DNA of 64,000 nucleotides from Aceticella autotrophica (GCF_017357865.1 NZ_CP060096.1:1785001-1849000), one strand, 5' to 3'. Counted from the stretch's first letter, positions 30,197 to 39,483 are shown. The notes: a model not told the origin generated them from the sequence alone. Made by a program: numbers and translations.

Positions 30197-31030
30197 TTAT
30201 AAATATATTATATTCTTTTTCCTGTATTTTTTGACATTCAATGACCTGACAAAAATTACTACATTAATAACATTAAGAGAAGTCATGTATTCAACCTCTT
30301 TTCTCACATATTTAATTACTTTAAGCAGTACAGGTCTTAAAAGTACACCATAATCTATTATCAGGTCAATTTTTATTATAACACCTTCAGGATAATTTTC
30401 CGTTATTATTTTGTTAATTTTATATATCTCTTTAAATTTTTTAGCTTCATTTAATACAATACAATTAATCACATTTTCAGAAATCGTATATTTACCAAGA
30501 TAACTGAAATTTGGTCTGATAACTGTTTTATCCAAATCTATTTCTCTGTTCCGCCTAAAAATCCTTAATGGATCAATGAAATATCCGGAAAACTGCTTTT
30601 TTACTTCAAACGCAGGTACAGGTATAATATGCTTTCCTTCAATGTCACGTTTTCTTTTTGCAATATCGATTTCCTCTGGTGAAACAACCTCTTCAATGTA
30701 TATTCTCTTGCTTACAGGCGGTAAACCAAGTTTTAAAGCTATTTTATCAGTCATTTTATCAGATGTTCCTATTATCATAATTTTTTCGGGTTTTAATTCT
30801 TCTATGGATTTTTTTACCTTTTTTACATGCTCCGGATCTAAAAAAATTGCCCTTCTAATTGCAGCGATTTTAGTCTGCTCCTTTTTGGCAGATAACCCTG
30901 ATAATATACGATTTTCATAAATTAATAATCCATCATCAATTATAAATTTTATATTATATTTACCTGCAACAATTGATGCATGATGACTTTTACCAGTTCC
31001 ACTTTCACCAACAAATGAATATACTTTCAA
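30197..31030 (-). CDS. P-loop ATPase with C-terminal Asp23/Gls24-like domain
   Basis: 277 aa, TTG start at 31030 behind GGAGG. Walker A is GESGTGKSHHAS (residues 8-19). A possible Walker B (KIMIIGTSD) and basic stretches follow. Residues about 170-277 (YTISENVINCIV, then MTSLNVINVVIFVRSL) look like the Asp23/Gls24 envelope-stress fold with its 'I..hV..VNVFV' end. It lies between ogg and rex on the same strand. The combination is seen in some Clostridia without a known role. A kinase- or switch-like control of envelope or metabolism is conjecture. Confidence 0.65.
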   Translation of the reverse strand: MKVYSFVGESGTGKSHHASIVAGKYNIKFIIDDGLLIYENRILSGLSAKKEQTKIAAIRRAIFLDPEHVKKVKKSIEELKPEKIMIIGTSDKMTDKIALKLGLPPVSKRIYIEEVVSPEEIDIAKRKRDIEGKHIIPVPAFEVKKQFSGYFIDPLRIFRRNREIDLDKTVIRPNFSYLGKYTISENVINCIVLNEAKKFKEIYKINKIITENYPEGVIIKIDLIIDYGVLLRPVLLKVIKYVRKEVEYMTSLNVINVVIFVRSLNVKKYRKKNIIYL

Positions 31031-31150
31031 AAAACTTTACCTCCAAAATCATATTTAATTTAATTATATGGTATCACAAAGACATTTTGCAAGTAAGAAA
31101 ATGAAAATAAAAATGAAATGCTAAAAATAGATAGAATGGGATATATTTAG

Positions 31151-31185
31151 AAAAATAAATGGATGTTTCTTATCCATTTATTTTT
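31151..31185 (-). terminator. rex terminator
   Basis: AAAAATAAATGGAT and ATCCATTTATTTTT pair perfectly over 14 bp with a 7-nt loop. The stem includes the rex stop, and A/T tracts make it usable on both strands. Confidence 0.75.
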
Positions 31186-31837
31186 CTTCTGTACTGTTTT
31201 TAAATAAATCTTCTTCATTTAATCTGTAAGATACTGTCAATAAACTATCGCTTAAATGGACATTTTCCAATATAACATCATCAGGTACCCGCAAATCAAT
31301 AGGAGAAAAATTCCATATAGCTTTAATTCCGTTTTTTGTAAGCCTATCTGCTATTTTCTGTGCATTGTCCTTAGGAATACAAAGTATAGCTATATCGATA
31401 TTATTATTTGAAATAAATTCATTTAGTTTATCAATGTCCATTATTTCAATATCTTTAATCTTTGTTCCGATTAAATCCGACTTAATATCAAATATGCCCT
31501 TTACTTTGAATCCTTTTCTTTCAAAATTTGTATATCTTGCAATTGCCTGTCCAAGATTGCCGGCACCTATAACTATTGTATTATATGTCCTGTCAAGCCC
31601 CAATATCTTTGATATTGTATTGTACAGTTCTTCAACATTATATCCATAGCCTTGCTGACCAAACCCACCATAATTATTTAAATCCTGTCTTATTTGCGAA
31701 GCCGTAACCCCCATCTTTTCACTCAATTCTTTTGAAGAGATACGCTTTATATCATTCTTTAAAAGCTCTTCAAGATATCTGTGATATCTGGGAAGCCTCC
31801 TAATTACAGCCATAGAAACAATAGACTTTTTTGCCAT
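31178..31837 (-). CDS. rex: Redox-sensing transcriptional repressor Rex
   Basis: NAD+/NADH-responsive repressor of fermentation and respiration genes. N-terminal winged helix: AVIRRLPRYHRYLEEL and VTASQIRQDLNNYGGFGQQGYGY. Rossmann domain: VIGAGNLGQAIARY with the NAD(H) glycine motif, then KGIFDI, and the C-terminal domain-swap helix. 219 aa. GAGGTGA before the ATG. I did not find a clear TTGTGA/TTAACAA-type Rex box in its own upstream DNA. Confidence 0.96.
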   Translation of the reverse strand: MAKKSIVSMAVIRRLPRYHRYLEELLKNDIKRISSKELSEKMGVTASQIRQDLNNYGGFGQQGYGYNVEELYNTISKILGLDRTYNTIVIGAGNLGQAIARYTNFERKGFKVKGIFDIKSDLIGTKIKDIEIMDIDKLNEFISNNNIDIAILCIPKDNAQKIADRLTKNGIKAIWNFSPIDLRVPDDVILENVHLSDSLLTVSYRLNEEDLFKNSTEEK

Positions 31838-31898
31838 AAAATCACCTCAGAAATATTTAGTATAAATGTATTATATTATTCTGTAAATTTTTTGTCAA

Positions 31899-32627
31899 CT
31901 AATTCTTTGGCTCCCATTTATTATATTCCACATTCATAATAACTATATCAACTCTCCTGTTTAATTGCCTGTTTTTATCACTATCATTCGGGGCTATCGG
32001 TCTATATTCCCCATATCCGACAGCAGATATTCTTTCTGGATTTATTTTAACCTCATCTACAAGAATTTTCACTACATTGGTTGCTCTTATTACGGAAAGT
32101 TCCCAATTGGAATGAAAATTATTATTGTATATGGGAATATTATCTGTAAAGCCTTCTACCCTGATTTGATTTGGAAGAGTTTTTAACATATTACCTAATT
32201 TAATTACCGTATCCTTTTCATTAAGATGCACATCTGCAGAACCAAGGTCGAAAAGAAGAGTATCCTGCAAACTAATAACAAGCCCTCTCTCGTTGATATA
32301 ATCTGTAATCTTGCCTTGAAGATTATTTTCTTTAATAAAGGCATTAACCTGTTTTTCTACTTCCTTCAAATCATTCTGAACACCTGAAGTCCCTTTGTTT
32401 CCAAGATCTCCCGGTACAACGCTCGTGCCGCTGTACTGTCCTATCGCATATTGAGAACCATCAAATGTTTTACTTAAAACATTTGCTATCTTTGCAAACT
32501 TTTCAGCATTTACCGAACTTATCGTATACATAACTATAAAAAAAATCATGAGCAATGTAATCATATCCGAATATGTAAGAAGCCACCTCTCTTTATTTTC
32601 CTTTTTATTCTCTTCAAGCTTTTTCAT
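31899..32627 (-). CDS. motB: Flagellar motor stator protein MotB
   Basis: MKKLEENKKENKERWLLTYSD begins the N-terminal segment. A single membrane helix (MITLLMIFFIVMYTISSV) carries the proton- or sodium-binding Asp in SDMITLL. A C-terminal OmpA-like peptidoglycan-binding domain (about 120-240) has RVEGFTDNIP and NWELSVIRATNVV, VGYGEYRP and NRRVDIVIM. The ATG at 32627 is preferred; a GTG at 32639 is possible. Overlaps motA. Confidence 0.94.
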   Translation of the reverse strand: MKKLEENKKENKERWLLTYSDMITLLMIFFIVMYTISSVNAEKFAKIANVLSKTFDGSQYAIGQYSGTSVVPGDLGNKGTSGVQNDLKEVEKQVNAFIKENNLQGKITDYINERGLVISLQDTLLFDLGSADVHLNEKDTVIKLGNMLKTLPNQIRVEGFTDNIPIYNNNFHSNWELSVIRATNVVKILVDEVKINPERISAVGYGEYRPIAPNDSDKNRQLNRRVDIVIMNVEYNKWEPKN

Positions 32628-33429
32628 TTGCAATATCACTGTCCTTCATCCCGGTATTATCTTCTTTTTTAGCACTATCTGTTATAAAGGTGCGCAGTTT
32701 TTTCTCCAGTATCTTTGGATTTTCCCCAACCTGCAGCGATAAACTTCCCTCTAAAATAATTTCTCTTTCAGTCCTTTTTTTGTTTGCCCTGTTTTTTAAT
32801 TTCTGCCCGATTGGCAGCCAAAAAAGATTTGCCGAACTAATACCATATAGTGTCGCGATAAATGCAGCAGCAATAGCAGGACCTAATTTATCAGGTTCGC
32901 TTAAATTACCCAAAACATGTACAAGTCCCATAACCGTACCTATAATACCCATCGTAGGAGCATAACCTCCTGCCGCTTCAAAGATTTCTGCATCCATTTT
33001 CTGAGCATGTTCTTCAACATAAATTTTATTTTCCATAGTTGTTTTAATAAGCTCAATATCCGCTCCATCGACAACAAATTCGATACATTCTTTTAAAATA
33101 GGATCAAAATTTTTCATTTCTTCAGAATTTATTTCCTGTTCAAGGCTTAATAAACCTTCACTTCTCGCTTTTTGCGATAAATATACAAAGTATTTTATTA
33201 TTTCATTATGGTGTTCCTTTTCTTCTTTAAAAGCAACGGCTATAAGACGTGGAAGTTTTAACATATCCTTCATCGAATATGAAACCATCGTAGCTCCTAT
33301 CGTACCTCCAAAAACAATCAATGCAGCCGATACGGTTATTAATGACCCTAAAGTGCCGCCTTCAATGATAAACGCAAATATTACTGAACCAACGCCAATA
33401 ATAATTCCTAATAATGTGGCTAAATCCAT
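32614..33429 (-). CDS. motA: Flagellar motor stator protein MotA
   Basis: Four membrane helices: MDLATLLGIIIGVGSVIFAF, GTLGSLITVSAALIVFGG, and two after residue 150 around YAPTMGIIGTVMGLVHVL and AAAFIATLYGISSANLFWLP. The cytoplasmic loop (about 60-145) contacts the rotor. 271 aa. GAGAGGGG precedes the ATG. No other flagellar genes are in the window. A sigma-D-like promoter is placed just upstream (33464-33490). Confidence 0.94.
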   Translation of the reverse strand: MDLATLLGIIIGVGSVIFAFIIEGGTLGSLITVSAALIVFGGTIGATMVSYSMKDMLKLPRLIAVAFKEEKEHHNEIIKYFVYLSQKARSEGLLSLEQEINSEEMKNFDPILKECIEFVVDGADIELIKTTMENKIYVEEHAQKMDAEIFEAAGGYAPTMGIIGTVMGLVHVLGNLSEPDKLGPAIAAAFIATLYGISSANLFWLPIGQKLKNRANKKRTEREIILEGSLSLQVGENPKILEKKLRTFITDSAKKEDNTGMKDSDIANEKA

Positions 33430-33463
33430 ATTTATCCCCTCTCAATAAGTCAATCTTATATAT

Positions 33464-33490
33464 ATATCGACAAAATCCATTTAAAAGTTA
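33464..33490 (-). promoter_or_regulatory. Candidate sigma-D (motility) promoter of motAB
   Basis: On the minus strand TAAC, 15 nt, GTCGATAT, compared with the sigma-D/FliA consensus TAAA-N15-GCCGATAA. Position (35 nt before the motA ATG) and function agree. Confidence 0.5.
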
Positions 33491-33544
33491 ATACTTTAAA
33501 AAATCCTTTTTTTTTGATATATTAATGTTATTGGAGGAATTGCT

Positions 33545-35437
33545 ATGCTTTGTATAACTGTTAATAATTTAAGCAAATCATATGGTATTGATAGAATTTT
33601 ACATGATATTTCTTTTGTTGTTAATGAAGGTGACCGCATAGGGGTAGTGGGTGAAAACGGTACCGGCAAATCAACATTATTCAAACTTTTGACTGGCGAG
33701 ATAAAACCGGACTGTGGGAATATCTTTATGCCGCAGATTGTTATGGGTTATCTTGAACAAAACACAATTATTGATAGTGAAAAATCACTTTATGAAGAAG
33801 TAAAAAATGTTTTTGAATATATCTTTGAATTAGAAAATGATATAAGAAAATTAGAAAAAGAAATATCCAATACAAAAAATGAGGTATTGTTAAATAAACT
33901 CTTAGATGAGTATTCCTCACTTATGAGCAAATATAATAAACTTGATGGCTATTCCGTTGACAGCCGAATCAAGGGAGTATTAAAAGGTCTTGGTTTTTCC
34001 GAATCGCAATTCGATATGTCTGTGTCAAATCTAAGTGGGGGGCAAAAAACCCGCCTTATGTTAAGCAAAACTTTATTAAAAAATCCAGATGTACTTCTTT
34101 TGGATGAGCCAACAAACCATTTAGATATATCTTCAATTGAATGGCTTGAACAATATTTAAGATTTTATAAGGGAACTGTTATGGTTATTTCCCATGACAG
34201 ATATTTTCTTGACAGGATAGTAAACCGGATTTTTGAATTAGAAAACAAAACATTAAAGGAATATGCGGGAAACTACTCTGAATATTTAAGAAAGAAAAAC
34301 GATGAAATAAAAATACAGATGAAGGCATATGAAAATCAGCAAAAGGAGATTAAGCGAATACAAGAAATGATAATGATTCAAAAAAACAGGAGACGTGAAA
34401 AATCTGTTAAAATGGCTGAAAACAAGCAAAAAATGCTTGACAGAATGAAAAAAATAGAAAAACCTCTAATTAACAATAACGCAATAAAAATAAATTTTGA
34501 CTTCGATGAAAAAAGTGGAAACGATGTGTTAAGTGTCAGAAATCTTACCCTAAGATTTGATCATCATATATTTCATAATGTTTCTTTCGATATCAAAAAG
34601 GGAGATAGAATTGCAATCCTTGGTCCTAACGGTATTGGAAAAACCTCTCTTTTGAAAATTTTATTGGGTATAATTGACAATTATGAAGGAAGTGTGGTAT
34701 GGGGTACAAATGTAATAACAGGTTATTATGACCAGCAATTATCCAATCTCAATAATGACAAAACTATTATTGATGAAATCTGGGATGAAAATCCATATCT
34801 CACGCAAACAGAAATAAGGACACTTTTAGGTTCGTTTTTATTTTCAGGTGATGATGTTTTTAAAATAATTAGTAAATTAAGCGGCGGAGAAAAAGCCAAG
34901 GTTTCATTATTAAAGCTCATATTATCAAAATCAAATTTTCTTTTGATGGATGAACCTACAAACCATTTGGATTTGAAATCAAAGGAGGTACTTGAAAAAG
35001 CTTTGTTGGATTACAGGGGAACCTTATTATTCGTTTCACACGACAGGTATTTTATCGATACAATTGCAACAAAAATCTTCGAGCTTAAAAGTGAGGGTAT
35101 TACCAAATACTATGGAAATTATTCCTATTATTTGGAAAAGAAAAATGAAACAACAAATGTTGAAGATAAAATTAAAAGTAAGACAAAAACACAACTAAAA
35201 AACGAAAAGTATCGGGAAAAATTAAGTCGTCAGCAGGAAAAAAAGCAAAAAGAATACATTAAAAATTTAGAAAATAATATTATGGAAATTGAGGGCAAAA
35301 TAAAAGAACTTGAAGAAAAAATGTGCGATCCGGAAATTTATAAAAATGGTGAAATTATTAAAGCACAGTCGGACTACAAGGATTTAAAAGAGTTGTTAAC
35401 TTCCCTTTATAAAGAATGGGAAGATTTATGCTGTTAA
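33545..35437 (+). CDS. ABC-F family ATPase (Uup/YdiF type)
   Basis: Soluble protein with two ABC domains and no membrane segment. Domain 1: GENGTGKST, LSGGQKTRLMLSK, LLLDEPTNHLD. Linker of about 80 aa (helical, Lys/Gln-rich, the P-site tRNA interaction motif) at 240-320. Domain 2: GPNGIGKTS, LSGGEKAKVSLLK, LMDEPTNHLD. The C-terminal coiled coil (about 550-630, Lys/Glu-rich) fits Uup/YdiF-type members. These act on the ribosome. 630 aa. TTGGAGG before ATG. Converges with yvcK, with only 23 nt between stops. Confidence 0.92.
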   Translation: MLCITVNNLSKSYGIDRILHDISFVVNEGDRIGVVGENGTGKSTLFKLLTGEIKPDCGNIFMPQIVMGYLEQNTIIDSEKSLYEEVKNVFEYIFELENDIRKLEKEISNTKNEVLLNKLLDEYSSLMSKYNKLDGYSVDSRIKGVLKGLGFSESQFDMSVSNLSGGQKTRLMLSKTLLKNPDVLLLDEPTNHLDISSIEWLEQYLRFYKGTVMVISHDRYFLDRIVNRIFELENKTLKEYAGNYSEYLRKKNDEIKIQMKAYENQQKEIKRIQEMIMIQKNRRREKSVKMAENKQKMLDRMKKIEKPLINNNAIKINFDFDEKSGNDVLSVRNLTLRFDHHIFHNVSFDIKKGDRIAILGPNGIGKTSLLKILLGIIDNYEGSVVWGTNVITGYYDQQLSNLNNDKTIIDEIWDENPYLTQTEIRTLLGSFLFSGDDVFKIISKLSGGEKAKVSLLKLILSKSNFLLMDEPTNHLDLKSKEVLEKALLDYRGTLLFVSHDRYFIDTIATKIFELKSEGITKYYGNYSYYLEKKNETTNVEDKIKSKTKTQLKNEKYREKLSRQQEKKQKEYIKNLENNIMEIEGKIKELEEKMCDPEIYKNGEIIKAQSDYKDLKELLTSLYKEWEDLCC

Positions 35438-35460
35438 ACCGCTTAATCTCCTCTTTGCCT

Positions 35461-36450
35461 TCATTTTATACCTTTATCCGATTGCCTGTCAACACACCTT
35501 TGTATTAAATCCATAATCACCTCTGCAAGTTTTTCCTCATCATGCCTTATAAAATTCTGTTTGATTGCAACTACATCCTTCTCAATTATTTTTATTCCAA
35601 GTGAATTAAGTTTATCTTTATCATATGTAACTGGTTGTGCCATATCCTCACTGTAACGTGTTCTGTATTCATAAGGTATTTTACCACAGTTAACAATAAT
35701 ATAATCAAGGGATTTAAGTCCGTGAGAAAAAAGAGCTTTAACATGGTCATATGCATCAAGAGATGTTGTTTCGCCTGGTTGTGTCATAATATTACATACA
35801 TATATTTTTACTGCTTTAGAAATTTCAATTGCATCGCATATTTCATCAACCAATAAATTAGGAATAATGCTTGTATACAAACTGCCGGGTCCCAGTACTA
35901 CAGCATCTGCTCTTATAAGTTCAAGAAGGACATCTTTGACAGGTTTTACATTGGGAGGCTCTAAATAAATTCTTTTAATCGGGCTTTTCTCTATTAATTG
36001 CCTCTTTGGTATTTGAGATTCTCCATTTATAACTGTGCCATTCTCCAATACCGCTTTGAGCCTTACATTATTGAGTGTTACAGGCAACACCTTGCCTGAT
36101 ACAGCTAATACATCACTCATCTTTTTTACAGCTTCTTCAAAATTATCTGAAATTCCATTCATCGCCGCTAAAAATAAATTCCCGAAACTCTGCCCCTTTA
36201 ACATCCCTTCGGTAAACCTGTACTGCAAAAGCTTTTCCATTGTAGGTTCTGTATTTGCAAGTGCAAGTATACAATTTCTTATATCACCGGGAGGCAGCAT
36301 ACCAAGGTCCTGCCTTAATATACCTGAACCGCCTCCATCATCTGCAACCGTTACGATTGCTGTCAAATTATTGGTATGTTTTTTTAGTCCCCTCAACATC
36401 GTGGAAAGACCAGTACCTCCACCTATTACAGCTATTTTATACCCATCCAT
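35461..36450 (-). CDS. yvcK: YvcK/CofD-like gluconeogenesis and cell-wall morphogenesis factor
   Basis: 329 aa of the 2-phospho-L-lactate transferase-like fold: IAVIGGGTGLSTMLRGLK, VTVADDGGGSGILRQDLGMLPPGDIR (split signature), FGNLFLAAM, VLGPGSLYTSIIPNLL, and NIMTQPGETTSLDAYDHV. Binds UDP-sugars in Bacillus and is needed for shape on gluconeogenic carbon. Follows rapZ after 4 nt. The usual next gene, whiA, is absent; the ABC-F gene comes in from the other side. Confidence 0.95.
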   Translation of the reverse strand: MDGYKIAVIGGGTGLSTMLRGLKKHTNNLTAIVTVADDGGGSGILRQDLGMLPPGDIRNCILALANTEPTMEKLLQYRFTEGMLKGQSFGNLFLAAMNGISDNFEEAVKKMSDVLAVSGKVLPVTLNNVRLKAVLENGTVINGESQIPKRQLIEKSPIKRIYLEPPNVKPVKDVLLELIRADAVVLGPGSLYTSIIPNLLVDEICDAIEISKAVKIYVCNIMTQPGETTSLDAYDHVKALFSHGLKSLDYIIVNCGKIPYEYRTRYSEDMAQPVTYDKDKLNSLGIKIIEKDVVAIKQNFIRHDEEKLAEVIMDLIQRCVDRQSDKGIK

Positions 36451-36454
36451 AATA

Positions 36455-37309
36455 TTACTCCTCTCCTATATCACGATGGTCTACTACGACTGAATACCCT
36501 CTCTCCTTTAAAATTTCATATAAAGCATTTACAATAGTTATAGACCTGTGCTTTCCACCCGTACATCCTATTGCAATTACCAACTGAGATTTTCCTTCCC
36601 TTATATAGAAGGGTAATAAAAACTCGATCATGTCGTCAAGCTTATTCAGAAATTCTTTTGCTTCATCCCATTTCATAACATAATCTCTTACTTTTGCATC
36701 ATTACCTGTCAGGGATTTTAATTCATTTATATAGTACGGATTAGGCAAAAATCTTACGTCAAATACCAAGTCAGCATCCAGAGGAATTCCATATTTATAG
36801 CCAAAAGACATTACATTAACAATAATACCTTTAAATTTCCTACCTTCTAAAAATATATTAAAAAGTTCTTGTTTTAACTGTGCTGCCGTGAGATTTGATG
36901 TATCTATTATGCTGTTTGCCATCCTCCTGATATCTTCAAGTTTTTGCTTTTCATCATTTATGCCGGTAATTATTCTCCCACCGTCAGACAATGGGTGTTT
37001 TCTCCTTGTTTCTTTAAATCTTTTTATCAACACTTCGTTAGAGGCTTCCAAAAATATAATCTCATAATCATATTTATTCTTTTTTAGGTATTCAAGTGCA
37101 GAAAAAATATCCTTGAAAAGCTGACCTCCCCTCAAATCCATACCCAAAGCTACCTTATCAATATTTTTTGATTCGTAAAATAAATCCGCCAATTTAGGTA
37201 TAAGTGCTGGAGGAAAATTATCTATGCAAAAAAACCCAATATCCTCCATTGCTTTTAAAGCTTGGCTTTTCCCGGCACCAGATAAACCTGTTATTATTAC
37301 AAATCTCAT
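36455..37309 (-). CDS. rapZ: RNase adapter protein RapZ (YvcJ)
   Basis: P-loop nucleotide-binding protein. Walker A GLSGAGKSQA (8-17), CIDNFPP, RRKHPLSD, VNVMSFGYKYGIP and DVRFLPNPYY, C-terminal AIGCTGGKHRSITIVNAL. 284 aa. ATG overlaps the PHP gene stop. In Bacillus YvcJ affects competence; in enterobacteria RapZ directs RNase E to GlmZ. The exact role here is unknown. Confidence 0.95.
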   Translation of the reverse strand: MRFVIITGLSGAGKSQALKAMEDIGFFCIDNFPPALIPKLADLFYESKNIDKVALGMDLRGGQLFKDIFSALEYLKKNKYDYEIIFLEASNEVLIKRFKETRRKHPLSDGGRIITGINDEKQKLEDIRRMANSIIDTSNLTAAQLKQELFNIFLEGRKFKGIIVNVMSFGYKYGIPLDADLVFDVRFLPNPYYINELKSLTGNDAKVRDYVMKWDEAKEFLNKLDDMIEFLLPFYIREGKSQLVIAIGCTGGKHRSITIVNALYEILKERGYSVVVDHRDIGEE

Positions 37310-38046
37310 TTCAATTCCTCCTTCGCATTTATTATATCTTTTATCAATAAACCAGCTTTTTCTGCAATATTAATGCCACGCTTAAAATCCCCAACCCGAG
37401 CCGGTGTATGTGCATCACTATCTATTACAAACCTTGCACCTGCTTCTTTAGCTATTTTAGCATATTCAGAGGTTATATAACCATGCCCTGAGTTTATCTC
37501 CAATGCTGTACCCTTTACGCCAGCAGCTTCAGCTAATCTTTTTGTATCAATATCCACCTTAGCACCCGGATGTGTAATTATATCTATTTTGTATTTATTT
37601 ATTGCTTTTATGATTGCATCTGTATTTTGCTCCCTTATAACAGGTCTTAATGCTTTTACAAAACACCCAAGTGTATTTTTCCCAAACAAATTTATGCCAC
37701 TGTAAAAATCTTTTGGCAAAACACCCGTATGATATCCAAGTAAAAGTATATCGAGATATTTCATTAATTCATCCGGTACATCTATATCTCCTTCAAGGCT
37801 TATAAGATTAGCCTCTACCCCCATTAAAACTTTTATCTGCGGATATTTCTCATTAATCCTATATATTTCGTCACGTATTTTTCTGAAATTTTCTTTTTTG
37901 ATTCCAATTAATATATGATTTGGTCCATGGTCAGTAATAGCAATTTCTTCTAAACCTTTTTCTAAGGCTGCTTTTACGTTATCTTCTATAGTTCCTTTAC
38001 CATGACTATATATTGTATGTGTATGATAATCTGCAAATATTTTCAT
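37306..38046 (-). CDS. PHP-domain phosphoesterase (YcdX-like)
   Basis: Start at 38046: MKIFADYHTHTIYSHGKG, with AAGGAT beside it. The metal ligands of the PHP fold are visible: DYHTHT, AITDHGPNH, GVEANLIS, LLGYHTG, ITHPGAK and DSDAHTP. About 246 aa. It sits between murB and rapZ, a conserved order in Clostridia. Probably a trinuclear-metal phosphatase; the substrate is unknown. Confidence 0.88.
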   Translation of the reverse strand: MKIFADYHTHTIYSHGKGTIEDNVKAALEKGLEEIAITDHGPNHILIGIKKENFRKIRDEIYRINEKYPQIKVLMGVEANLISLEGDIDVPDELMKYLDILLLGYHTGVLPKDFYSGINLFGKNTLGCFVKALRPVIREQNTDAIIKAINKYKIDIITHPGAKVDIDTKRLAEAAGVKGTALEINSGHGYITSEYAKIAKEAGARFVIDSDAHTPARVGDFKRGINIAEKAGLLIKDIINAKEELK

Positions 38047-38059
38047 ATCCTTATTCCAC

Positions 38060-38965
38060 CTATTGCTCTCCAACAATCTTAACCTCTGGTACAAGCTGAA
38101 CCCCGAATTTTTCTTTTACTTTATTTTGTATATACTTAATAAGATTTAATACATCTTCAGCAGTAGCATTTCCTTTATTTATAATAAATCCGCAGTGTTT
38201 CTCCGACACCTGTGCATCACCTATAGAATAACCCCTCAATCCGGCATCCTGAATTAATTTGCCTGCATAATTTCCATGGGGTCTTTTAAATATACTTCCA
38301 GCGCTTGGATATTCAAGCGGCTGTTTTTCTTTTCTCATGTTATTTAACTCATTCATCCTTTTTTTTATAACATCATACTCTTCTTTATGTAATCTAAGCC
38401 ATGCCCTGACTGCTATTAAATTATCATTTTGAATAATACTACTTCTATAAGAAAAAGCCATCTTACCATTTTCAAGTATATGTATATCACCATTTGAATC
38501 TATAACCTCAACCTTTGTGATAACATCTTTTATTTCTGTCCCATATGCTCCTGCATTCATTGCAATTGCTCCTCCAATAGTACCCGGGATACCGCTGGCA
38601 AATTCAAAACCTGCTAAACCATGTGAAAGTGCGGCATTTGCAATGGCAGAAAGCAATGCACCAGTTTCTGATATGATTGTTATATCATCAACCATAATAT
38701 TTTTAAGCGCAGTTAATTTTATAACAACCCCTCTTATTCCCTTATCCCGAACAAGTAAATTTGTTCCATTGCCGATAATTAAATAAGGCATATTATAACT
38801 TCTAATTATATTTATAACATCAATAAGTTCCTTCCTGCTCCGTGGTATTATTAAAATATCAGCCGGTCCTCCTATTCTCAAAGATGTATGTTTTGACATA
38901 GGTTCATCTTTAAAAATACCTTCATCTGAAACAATTTTTTTTAATTTGTCATAAAAATTTACCAC
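38060..38965 (-). CDS. murB: UDP-N-acetylenolpyruvoylglucosamine reductase
   Basis: FAD-dependent reduction giving UDP-MurNAc, in cell-wall synthesis. The start is GTG at 38965, 6 nt after GGAGG. The ATG/TTG-type frame extension upstream contains this site and is not translated. FAD domain: SLRIGGPADILIIP, LIIGNGTNLLV, FASGIPGTIGGAIAMNAGAYG. Active-site Ser in YPSAGSIFKRP, and Glu in the tail LVPEVKIVG. About 301 aa (type II MurB). Confidence 0.96.
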   Translation of the reverse strand: MVNFYDKLKKIVSDEGIFKDEPMSKHTSLRIGGPADILIIPRSRKELIDVINIIRSYNMPYLIIGNGTNLLVRDKGIRGVVIKLTALKNIMVDDITIISETGALLSAIANAALSHGLAGFEFASGIPGTIGGAIAMNAGAYGTEIKDVITKVEVIDSNGDIHILENGKMAFSYRSSIIQNDNLIAVRAWLRLHKEEYDVIKKRMNELNNMRKEKQPLEYPSAGSIFKRPHGNYAGKLIQDAGLRGYSIGDAQVSEKHCGFIINKGNATAEDVLNLIKYIQNKVKEKFGVQLVPEVKIVGEQ

Positions 38966-39105
38966 ATTATCCCTCCAATATATAAGCAAATTATTCCATT
39001 ATAATATTTTATCCTTTATATTTTATTTTAATTCCTTCTATAAAATAGTATAACACTTTTTTTATTTACAAGACATAAAAATAATAGAGAGGCGATTTCC
39101 CTCTC

Positions 39106-39276
39106 TCAAACATTATAACAAATCTTAAATCTTTTACTTATACAGCCTTCTGAATCATAAACACTTACAACTGCGGTACATTTTTTAATCTTAATTTCAC
39201 AGTTGCAATCCCTGCAAAAAAACAGGTTATTACCTATTTTGCCCACGTTTGTGCTCTTACAATTAGGGCATTCCAT
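39106..39276 (-). CDS. Small zinc-ribbon protein
   Basis: 56 aa from ATG at 39276 behind GAGGTGAGG: MECPNCKSTNVGKIGNN, FCRDCNCEIK, then a basic and aromatic tail. Four Cys in CPNC/CRDC make a zinc ribbon. Function unknown. The DNA directly before it is the 3' end of a P-type ATPase gene (39298-39351), so it may once have been co-transcribed with it. Confidence 0.65.
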   Translation of the reverse strand: MECPNCKSTNVGKIGNNLFFCRDCNCEIKIKKCTAVVSVYDSEGCISKRFKICYNV

Positions 39277-39297
39277 ATACCTCACCTCTCTACCTTG

Positions 39298-39351
39298 CGG
39301 CTTTAAACCTCTAAGCCTCAAGGCATTCGAAACTACTGATACAGAGCTTAA
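39298..39351 (-). pseudogene. 3' remnant of a copper-type P-type ATPase gene
   Basis: Eighteen codons read LSSVSVVSNALRLRGLKP, the last membrane helix and tail typical of CopA (..MALSSVSVVSNALRLRRFKP in many Firmicutes). Nothing further upstream on this strand resembles the ATPase, so only the 3' tip of the gene is left. Short, but this motif is very specific. Confidence 0.6.
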
Positions 39352-39454
39352 TACCGTTATAGTCTTTATACCTTATTAAAGATAGTATGTTTAATTGATT
39401 TAATGCTAACATTCTGACTATTTATTAACTTAATTTAGATTATAGTTCTTTGGA

Positions 39455-39483
39455 TTATATTATAACATATATAATATAATCTG
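39455..39483. repeat. AT-rich inverted repeat
   Basis: GATTATATTATA and TATAATATAATC, perfect 12-bp arms with a 5-nt loop, in the 335-bp gap between the Zn-ribbon and sigma genes. Possible terminator of the sigma gene or operator. The rest of this gap is AT-rich without recognisable content apart from the ATPase relic. Confidence 0.5.
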
